Assembly (NCBI GenBank): GCA_964360995.1
Contig: CAYHYZ010000017.1
Location: forward strand, 1-14,007
DNA length: 14,007 nt
Reading direction: 5' to 3'
Origin: CAYHBS01 sp964360995
GTDB taxonomy: Bacteria; Patescibacteriota; Minisyncoccia; Ryanbacterales; HO2-45-13
The translations under genes were made by a program, and so were the position numbers. The stretch's first letter is position 1. Every line of letters starts with the position of its first letter. The notes under the pieces were generated by a model. It was not told the DNA's origin. It saw only the letters and a program-made list of their open reading frames with translations, and did no database searches. This document shows positions 7,170 through 12,950 of this stretch, piece by piece.

Positions 7170-8252
7170 CTATCGCAGTAAGAACATGACGTCCCGTAGG
7201 GTAATACCAATGAGTAGCAAGAGTAAAATGATGAAGCTGACTGAGTGTGCGATGCGGCCGATATTAGGTGCAATAGGGCGACGACGCACCGCTTCAATAC
7301 CGAGGAAAAAGAGACGGCCTCCATCGAGCGCTGGAATTGGCAATACATTGATCACCGCCAAATTAATAGAAAGCACCGCCACGAGCTCGAGTAAAAATGA
7401 AATACCAAGTTTCGTAGAATCCGCAATGAGTACTGCAATACCAACCGGGCCGGTAAATTGATCGGACACGGACTCGGCTCCAAATATCGAAGTCGCAAGC
7501 CGCCAGAGTGCGCTAAAAATATCTCCTGCGAGTGAAAATGTTCGCTTGAGTCCGACCCACGGAGCTTGCCACAGCGGAGTTTTTGTCACTCCCACTTCTC
7601 CCATATTAATGCCTATCGGCCCTTCGCCGTCCGGAGGAGTTGCGCGCGGGGTTACGACGATTGCTATGGGATTTCCATTGCGTGTTAGCTGTAGCGTTAT
7701 TTCTCTTCCCTTCACGGTTTCAATGAGCGCAATAAATTCATCGGATGTCGAGATAGCGCGTGAAGATCCATCAATATCTACTGATGTAATGACATCAAAA
7801 TTTTTAATACCCGCAGTTGCGGCGGGAGATTCGGGCGCGATTCCGGTGATGAGTATTTTTACGTCCTCGAGCGCGCTTGCGGGATGATCCGCGTCCACCA
7901 TTGCGGGCTGGCCAAGCGCTGCAACTGCAGAGAGTAATATCCATGCAAGAATCATATTCATGACGACTCCGGCAATCACTACTGCCATACGCACCCACAC
8001 GGATTGTGCGCCAAAACTCCGTGGGCCTTTTGGCGGGCCGTCTTCTCCTTCTACGCGCACAAATCCACCGAGCGGAAGCGCGTTGATGCTGTAGAGCGTT
8101 TCCCCTTTCTGAATACCGTACAGTCGCGGAGGAAAACCAAAACCGAATTCTTCGACGCCAATGTTATTCTTTTTTGCAATATAAAAATGCCCAAATTCAT
8201 GAGAGAGCACGAGCACTGCGAGCACTAAAATAAAAAGTACTGTTGCAATCAT
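7170..8252 (-). CDS. rseP: Site-2 zinc metalloprotease, RseP/RasP family
   Basis: Membrane-embedded S2P (M50B) protease that cuts membrane-spanning substrates such as anti-sigma factors and remnant signal peptides. The 360-residue protein has the zinc-binding motif HEFGH at 18-22 in its first membrane segment, a second segment near 87-112, a single PDZ domain at about 130-203, and the third metal-ligand motif INVLPIPALDGGRLFF (301-316) with D310. A C-terminal membrane helix lies at about 337-356. FTGPVGI (266-272) ahead of the third segment is typical. One PDZ domain, as in B. subtilis RasP, contrasts with two in E. coli RseP. It follows frr by 12 bases and precedes proS by 58 bases, the conserved order also found in Firmicutes. 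The target substrate is unknown here. Confidence 0.94.
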   Translation of the reverse strand: MIATVLFILVLAVLVLSHEFGHFYIAKKNNIGVEEFGFGFPPRLYGIQKGETLYSINALPLGGFVRVEGEDGPPKGPRSFGAQSVWVRMAVVIAGVVMNMILAWILLSAVAALGQPAMVDADHPASALEDVKILITGIAPESPAATAGIKNFDVITSVDIDGSSRAISTSDEFIALIETVKGREITLQLTRNGNPIAIVVTPRATPPDGEGPIGINMGEVGVTKTPLWQAPWVGLKRTFSLAGDIFSALWRLATSIFGAESVSDQFTGPVGIAVLIADSTKLGISFLLELVAVLSINLAVINVLPIPALDGGRLFFLGIEAVRRRPIAPNIGRIAHSVSFIILLLLLIGITLRDVMFLLR

Positions 8253-8264
8253 ATATGTGTGGCG

Positions 8265-8819
8265 TTAGATGCGCCCAAGTTCAGTGCGCTTTTCTTCTTC
8301 GAGTGACGCTATCTGATTCATTACTTTGTCTGCTTCTTCCTGAAGTTGTTTCTGCATGCGAAATTTTTCATCTTCGGAAATAAGTTTATCTTTTTCTGCA
8401 CTTTGAATTGATTGTTTCGCGGTGTCGCGCGCTTTCCGCATACCGATGCGCGCTTCTTCCGCTTTCTTGCCAACTATTTTTTGAAACTCTTCTCTCCGCT
8501 CTTCGGTCAACGGTGGAAGTTGTAGAAGCACGCGCGTGTCTTGCACGGTTGGATTTGCACCAAGTCCAGCAGATTCGAGCGCCTTTCGGATGGGCTCGAG
8601 TGCGCCCTTGTCCCACGGTTGAATAATAAGTGTGCGAGGATCTGGCGCGCTGATGGCGGCAACATGCTGAAGTGGCTGCACGGCTCCGTACATATCTACA
8701 GGAACGTGCTCAATGAGCGCGGGCGTGGCACGGCCAGCACGAATACTGAGTAATTCTTGCTTAAAGTGATCGATTTGTCCTTGTGCGTCACGCACAAACG
8801 CGGAAATAGTGGGGTGCAT
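8265..8819 (-). CDS. frr: Ribosome recycling factor (RRF)
   Basis: Splits the post-termination ribosome together with EF-G so subunits can be reused. Starting at the ATG at 8819 the product is 184 residues, matching E. coli RRF (185). Family blocks are clear: LLSIRAGRATPALIEHV near 23-39, the hinge-adjacent LIIQPWDKGALEPIRKAL, LLQLPPLTEERREEF, and the C-terminal helix ISEDEKFRMQKQLQEEADKV. The two long helices of domain I and the small beta domain II (about 31-104) are both intact. The frame is open upstream to 8885, but that extension adds 22 residues with no family counterpart and overlaps the end of the delta' gene, so I reject it. No Shine-Dalgarno sequence is visible; an extended -10 promoter at 8832-8860 may serve frr and rseP. 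Confidence 0.96.
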   Translation of the reverse strand: MHPTISAFVRDAQGQIDHFKQELLSIRAGRATPALIEHVPVDMYGAVQPLQHVAAISAPDPRTLIIQPWDKGALEPIRKALESAGLGANPTVQDTRVLLQLPPLTEERREEFQKIVGKKAEEARIGMRKARDTAKQSIQSAEKDKLISEDEKFRMQKQLQEEADKVMNQIASLEEEKRTELGRI

Positions 8820-8831
8820 AGTAGTGGGGAT

Positions 8832-8860
8832 ATGATAGCACTGGGTGCGAAGAGTTTCTA
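8832..8860 (-). promoter_or_regulatory. Putative extended -10 promoter for frr-rseP
   Basis: On the minus strand TGC-TATCAT (8840-8832) provides an extended -10 element, with a weak -35 TAGAAA (8860-8855, four of six) 17 bases upstream. The predicted start is near 8825, leaving about six bases before the frr ATG. The site lies mostly in the 38-base gap after the delta' gene. Moderate support only. Confidence 0.4.
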
Positions 8861-9625
8861 CTTTTTCGAAATAAGAAACGAACATGCCGCCGCCGCATGC
8901 TCTACCGACAACCGTGCATTCACCGACGTGTGCTCCATATCGTGAATACTAACAGCGAGCGCGCGCAGACATGCCCCTTTTGCCAAAACTGTAGGGCTCC
9001 CCTCGTTGTCGGTGTCTCTTGTGTGTTTCCATGCTGAATGTACGTACTGGAGTGTTGCGGTCAGTGCAGCTGCAATCGCGGAACGATCCTCTCCGTGTGC
9101 AGTTGCAAACGCAACTGCTTCTTGAAATCCATGAAATCGCTCCCCAGGTTCTGGCTCTCCAATACCCAATGAAAGCACTGCCACGCGCGAACGAATGGTG
9201 GGGAGAATGTGTGAAGCGCGAGGTGCAGTCAAAATAAAACGGAGTGAAGGAGATGGCTCCTCAATTCTTTTAAGTAGTGCAGTAGCGGCTTCTTTAGTGA
9301 GTCGATCTGTCCCGTGTATGCGAAGTATACGAAGCGTAATGGCGCTCGTGAGTGCGCTCGTTTCCCACGCGTCGCGAATTTGTTCGATGCCGATATGAGA
9401 TGGATCTGGAGCAATATCACTAACATACAGCGCTCGCATTGCATGAAATCCTTTGCAACCAGCACAAACGCCACACGATACGCCACTCCCCCGCTCACAA
9501 TACAATGCAGCGGTAATGCCCTCCGCAACCTCGGCGCGATCGGCGTGCGAGCCCCCCACAAGTAATACTGCGTGATGACGATGAAAGATTTCTGCCCCTC
9601 GAGCGATGAGCGCTGCATCTACCAT
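8858..9625 (-). CDS. holB: DNA polymerase III delta' subunit (clamp loader)
   Basis: Part of the clamp loader that places the sliding clamp on primed DNA. The 255-residue protein is an AAA+ family member with a nucleotide-binding loop that is not functional: GGSHADRA (24-31) replaces GxxxxGKT, as is normal for delta'. Four cysteines, C43 followed by C51-x2-C54-x2-C57, form the zinc module shared by delta' and DnaX. The stretch RLTKEAATALLKRIEEP (108-124) and LPTIRSRV (141-148) match the family's KEAxNALLKxLEEP and the SRC arginine-finger region. The C-terminal collar domain is short (E. coli delta' 334). It starts one base after the mreB2 stop codon and ends 38 bases before frr. DnaX is an alternative name for such folds, but the lost Walker A lysine argues for delta'. 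Confidence 0.88.
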   Translation of the reverse strand: MVDAALIARGAEIFHRHHAVLLVGGSHADRAEVAEGITAALYCERGSGVSCGVCAGCKGFHAMRALYVSDIAPDPSHIGIEQIRDAWETSALTSAITLRILRIHGTDRLTKEAATALLKRIEEPSPSLRFILTAPRASHILPTIRSRVAVLSLGIGEPEPGERFHGFQEAVAFATAHGEDRSAIAAALTATLQYVHSAWKHTRDTDNEGSPTVLAKGACLRALAVSIHDMEHTSVNARLSVEHAAAACSFLISKK

Positions 9626-9626
9626 A

Positions 9627-10637
9627 TTAGCGCTTCATCATCACGCTTGTTTTATATGTATCCAAGTGTTCAAGCGCCGTACCTGTTCCTTTTGCAACGC
9701 AATAAAGCGCGTCGTTTGCGATTCGCGCGGGCACTCCGGTAGAGCGCTGAACAAGTTCATCAATATTGCGAAGGAGTGATCCCCCACCCGTCATCACAAT
9801 CCCATCAGACATAATATCTGCCGCAAGTTCTGGGGGTGCATCCTGCAATGTCATTTTGATGGATCGCAACATTCCCTCAAGACTGCCGCGAATAGCCTCC
9901 ACTACTTGATTAGTGGAAATTTCGGTAGTGCGAGGAAGGCCGGTGAGAAAATCGCGACCCTTGATGGTACACGTCAGTTCATGCTCAATGGGCACGGCGG
10001 ATCCTACAGAAATTTTTATCTCTTCCGCAGTGCGTTCTCCGATTGCAAGATTTAATCGTTCCTTGATATAGTCGGCGATTGCCTGATCAATTTTATTCCC
10101 CCCAATTTTCACCGAGTTTGCACTCACAATTCCTCCAAGCGCAATAATTGCAGAGTCGGTAGTTCCTCCTCCAATATCCACAACCATGTTCCCGTGTGCT
10201 TCATAAATAGGAAGCCCTGCGCCAATCGCGGCAAGAATTGGCTCTTTAATGACATATGCGTTGCGCGCACCAGCACGAAGTGCTGCCTCAATAACGGCGC
10301 GACGTTCGGTGGACGTTACTCCCGCAGGAACAGAAATCATCACGTCTGGACGTAAAAAACGCATGCGCCCAAGTGCCTTTTGTATAAAATATCGAAGCAT
10401 TGCTTCGGTCACCCGATAATCTGCAATGACGCCGTCGCGAAGCGGACGGTGCGCAATAATGGTCTCGGGAGTGCGCCCAATCATAATTTTTGCCTCTTCT
10501 CCCACGGCAAGCACTTTTTTTGTTTCTGTGGAGATGGCCACTACCGAAGGCTCATTGATAATAACGCCCTTCTTAGGAACAAAGACGAGGGTGTTTGCGG
10601 TTCCAAGATCGATGCCTAATTTTCGGATAATTGCCAT
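9627..10637 (-). CDS. Second MreB/Mbl-like actin homologue
   Basis: A paralogue of the mreB at 4816-5868. The 336-residue protein carries all actin-family nucleotide motifs: phosphate-1 DLGTANT (10-16), phosphate-2 DIGGGTTD (154-161), the glutamate block KEPILAAIGAGLP (131-143), and adenosine motif TGGGSLLRN (283-291). It lacks the longer amphipathic N-terminal helix of the other copy, starting MAIIRKLGIDLG, but has a hydrophobic loop RDFLTGLP (228-235) that in MreB proteins contacts the membrane. A D-to-N change is visible at GGNKID (179-184), usually GGDxxD. It is not next to mreC or mreD but heads a unit with the delta' gene, one base away, and is transcribed divergently from the PEGA gene. 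Family membership is certain; whether it is MreB, Mbl or MreBH in function cannot be told. Confidence 0.94.
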   Translation of the reverse strand: MAIIRKLGIDLGTANTLVFVPKKGVIINEPSVVAISTETKKVLAVGEEAKIMIGRTPETIIAHRPLRDGVIADYRVTEAMLRYFIQKALGRMRFLRPDVMISVPAGVTSTERRAVIEAALRAGARNAYVIKEPILAAIGAGLPIYEAHGNMVVDIGGGTTDSAIIALGGIVSANSVKIGGNKIDQAIADYIKERLNLAIGERTAEEIKISVGSAVPIEHELTCTIKGRDFLTGLPRTTEISTNQVVEAIRGSLEGMLRSIKMTLQDAPPELAADIMSDGIVMTGGGSLLRNIDELVQRSTGVPARIANDALYCVAKGTGTALEHLDTYKTSVMMKR

Positions 10638-10651
10638 AGGTGATGAGCACC

Positions 10652-10660
10652 ACTATATCA
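10652..10660 (-). promoter_or_regulatory. Putative extended -10 promoter for the second mreB
   Basis: On the minus strand TGA-TATAGT (10660-10652) is an extended -10 element; TATAGT matches five of six consensus bases. The region 17 bases further upstream has no recognisable -35 box (TACTCG). The predicted start is near 10645, about eight bases before the ATG at 10637. It lies in the 93-base gap shared with the divergent PEGA gene. Confidence 0.4.
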
Positions 10661-10695
10661 CAGAGCGCCGTGCACGAGTAGCTCCCGGCGTACTC

Positions 10696-10724
10696 TTATC
10701 ATTGCCTCCTATCAGCAGTAGAAT
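10696..10724 (+). promoter_or_regulatory. Putative promoter for the PEGA-domain gene, leaderless arrangement
   Basis: TTATCA (10696-10701; four of six) and TAGAAT (10719-10724; five of six) are 17 bases apart. Seven bases beyond the -10 box is 10731, the A of the ATG itself, so this promoter would give a leaderless message. No Shine-Dalgarno sequence precedes the ATG, which fits. Confidence 0.42.
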
Positions 10725-10730
10725 ACGGAT

Positions 10731-11639
10731 ATGCACGTTCGCACACGAAAACTGCTGTTTTGGATTGCGTATGCTTGTATTCTCGTCATCGCAACCGTCA
10801 CCCTTCTCTATTCTTTTGGGTATCGATATAGCAACGGAAATATTGTACTCACTGGTGGACTCTTTATTTATGCAACACCCACGACAGATGTCTCGCTCTA
10901 CCTCGATAATGTGTTTGTTGAATCTTCGTCACTCATTAATCGCACCACATTTATTCAATCGCTGACGCCGGGCGAATATACTCTGCGCGCCGAACGCGAA
11001 GGATTCCACACATGGGAAAAAACATTAGACGTCAAGCCGGAACTAGTGACTGAAGTGCGCCCAGTGCTCGTGCATGACACACCGAGTCTTGAGATTCTCA
11101 TTCGTGGAGAATTTTCAGATATCCGTCCGTGGAGTACTGAGGTGGTGGAATTGATTGATCAAAAAAACAACAGGCAATTTTTTAATGTCAGCGCTGGTGA
11201 GTTTGTCGCTTCCAGCACCGTCGCTGCGTCTGCAACCCCCATGGTGATAGATAGTGGTTTAGCACAATTAATTGCTTCAACAACAAGCCGCGACGCAGTG
11301 GTAGATGCGGCGCAAGATACATTTGCATGGGCCGAGAACGGAGTGGTATTTGTGTCGCGTGATCCTAGTGCGCCTGAGCCCTACTATGGCGGTGGGCGCA
11401 CAGAAAGCGTGTATACGTCTGAGTTTCCTATTAAACAACTTTTCTTTTACCCGCGACGCGACGCGCTGATTGCAACCGAAGGGTACCAAGTGGTCATTAT
11501 CGAACTCGATGGACGCGGAGGACATATCGTGACCCCAATGTACAAAGGAAAAAATCCGAAAGTTATTATTCCGGATCCATCAAAACGAGATATGTATATT
11601 TTTGACGACGGGGCATTGATCCACCTTGAACTGAACTAG
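10731..11639 (+). CDS. Membrane-anchored PEGA-domain protein of unknown function
   Basis: The 302-residue protein has a short basic N-terminus (MHVRTRK), one membrane anchor or uncleaved signal segment at about 8-29, and an extracytoplasmic PEGA-type domain at about 43-112. PEGA hallmarks are visible: VSLYLDNVFV, then LTPGEYTLRAEREGFHTWEKTLDV (in pieces at 78-101), where GEY and the aromatic G-F/Y-x-x-W pattern are typical. The remaining residues (about 115-302) are beta-rich and include short repeats such as DALIATEGYQVVIIEL and RDMYIFDDGALIHLEL that resemble irregular propeller blades; this part I do not recognise. PEGA domains occur in surface-layer-associated and envelope proteins. It diverges from the second mreB and converges with murC, a wall-synthesis context. 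Function at the cell surface is plausible but inferred. Confidence 0.8.
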   Translation: MHVRTRKLLFWIAYACILVIATVTLLYSFGYRYSNGNIVLTGGLFIYATPTTDVSLYLDNVFVESSSLINRTTFIQSLTPGEYTLRAEREGFHTWEKTLDVKPELVTEVRPVLVHDTPSLEILIRGEFSDIRPWSTEVVELIDQKNNRQFFNVSAGEFVASSTVAASATPMVIDSGLAQLIASTTSRDAVVDAAQDTFAWAENGVVFVSRDPSAPEPYYGGGRTESVYTSEFPIKQLFFYPRRDALIATEGYQVVIIELDGRGGHIVTPMYKGKNPKVIIPDPSKRDMYIFDDGALIHLELN

Positions 11640-12943
11640 TGCGCAAGCGCATCAACAATTCTCCACTGTTCTCCTGCGCCAAGTGCAACAACAACACTCG
11701 GTGCTGTTGTTGCTGATGAACGAATAAGCGCCACTGCGTCTTCGATTGAAAGGCAGGCACGCACACTCTCGTGTGCGACGCGAATTGCGCTTGCGAAATC
11801 ATCAGCGGTCAAGGAAGACACCTGCTCACGAGCGGACGCAAAAATAGGAAGCACGAGCACTTCATCTGCGTCAGAAAAAGATGCAACAAAATCTTCAAGA
11901 AATGTTTGTGTGCGCGTATAGGTGTGTGCCTGAAATACAGCGATGATATGTCGCTTTGGGTATCGTGATCGCACCGCCGCAAGTGTTGCGCGAATTTCCG
12001 TAGGATGGTGTGCAAAATCATCGATGAGTACTTGGTTGGCCTCGGGATCTGAATAATATTCCATTCTCCGCTTTGTTCCTTGAAATGCGGAGAGAGACTG
12101 CGTGGCAACCTCACCCGCCATACCAACTGCATGTGCCACTGCAAGCGCCGCTCCTGCATTCAATGCATTATGCGCTCCAAATACGCGAAGCGAAAAAGTG
12201 ACTGGCTCGTATTGCACGACGCGCGCTCGGGTTTTTGCAATTGATGTTTTGAGTACGGCGGCGGCGGACTGAGAAATAATGAGCGTAGATGCATCACTCA
12301 GTGATTCTACAAATGTACGAAACAGGTGCTCGTATGCGTCTTGTGTTTTGAAATAATCGGGGTGATCCCAGTCTACATTGGTAATGACCGCAATATGTGC
12401 CTTGTATGAAAGAATCTTTTCCTGATACTCATCACCCTCTACCACCATCCATTCACTACCACCAAAACGAGCGGTTCGCCCCCACGCACTCACCATACCT
12501 CCAATAACTGCGGTGGGGTCGAAACCCGCATGCTCCAGCATTGTTGCAATCATAGCTGAGGTAGTGGTCTTTCCATGCGATCCCGTTACCACAATACTTT
12601 TTTTAGCGTTCACCATTTCTGCGAGCGCAGTGGTGTAGGTGCGCACCGGGATGCCCAATGTATGTGCGCGTGCAATTTCAATATGCGTATCGTTGTACGC
12701 GGTGGAGTGCACCACGAGCGAAATGTCGCTCGTGATATTTGTTGCGGAAAAAGATTGTGGGGTGATACCAAGCTCGCTGAGTACTACGTCGGTGACAAAT
12801 GTATCTGCTACGTCGCTCCCTGTGACGATTGCGCCCATTTCATGATATACGGTCGCAAGTCCAAGCACGCCAGTACCTTTAATGCCAACAACATGTACCC
12901 GCTTGCCACGATATTCGCTCCCAGTGGAATCATTTAGTACCAT
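11636..12943 (-). CDS. murC: UDP-N-acetylmuramate--L-alanine ligase (MurC)
   Basis: Adds L-alanine to UDP-MurNAc in the first amino-acid step of peptidoglycan precursor synthesis. The 435-residue protein has an N-terminal Rossmann domain (VHVVGIKGTGVLGLA, 16-30), the ATP loop TGSHGKTTT (120-128), EGDEYQ (169-174), NVDWDHPDYF (189-198), the Mur ligase motif HNALNAGAAL (258-267), DDFAHHPTEIRATL (308-321) and FQAHTYTRT (337-345). FQxHxYTRT identifies MurC. Two oddities: the first loop lacks the usual GGIGMSG, and the central domain between DHPDYF and HNALN is about 30 residues shorter than in E. coli (total 491). I place the start at 12943, since an upstream ATG at 12961 overlaps priA and the predicted -10 box. 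Mpl is an alternative family member, but the C-terminal motifs fit MurC better. Confidence 0.92.
   Translation of the reverse strand: MVLNDSTGSEYRGKRVHVVGIKGTGVLGLATVYHEMGAIVTGSDVADTFVTDVVLSELGITPQSFSATNITSDISLVVHSTAYNDTHIEIARAHTLGIPVRTYTTALAEMVNAKKSIVVTGSHGKTTTSAMIATMLEHAGFDPTAVIGGMVSAWGRTARFGGSEWMVVEGDEYQEKILSYKAHIAVITNVDWDHPDYFKTQDAYEHLFRTFVESLSDASTLIISQSAAAVLKTSIAKTRARVVQYEPVTFSLRVFGAHNALNAGAALAVAHAVGMAGEVATQSLSAFQGTKRRMEYYSDPEANQVLIDDFAHHPTEIRATLAAVRSRYPKRHIIAVFQAHTYTRTQTFLEDFVASFSDADEVLVLPIFASAREQVSSLTADDFASAIRVAHESVRACLSIEDAVALIRSSATTAPSVVVALGAGEQWRIVDALAH
11685..11713 (-). repeat. Strong inverted repeat inside the murC 3' end
   Basis: Two 13-base arms flank a three-base loop (11698-11700). 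In the murC mRNA all 13 positions pair, one of them as G-U; on the plus strand the same position is an A-C mismatch. The arms encode the ATTA and VVVA parts of residues 411-420. There is no U-tract after it, so it is not a standard terminator. It lies 46-77 bases before the murC stop. Confidence 0.5.
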
Positions 12944-12950
12944 ACGCAAT

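Noticed and set aside
8820..8885. N-terminal extension of frr to 8885
   Set aside because: It overlaps the delta' gene, adds 22 residues with no RRF counterpart, and the ATG at 8819 gives 184 residues, the family length.
8883..8899. Palindrome GCATG/CATGC around an alanine run in the delta' gene
   Set aside because: Five-base arms in repetitive GCG codons are expected by chance and have no regulatory context.
9533..9556. Degenerate Walker A of the delta' subunit as a sign of decay
   Set aside because: Loss of the P-loop lysine is normal in delta' proteins, unlike in PriA.
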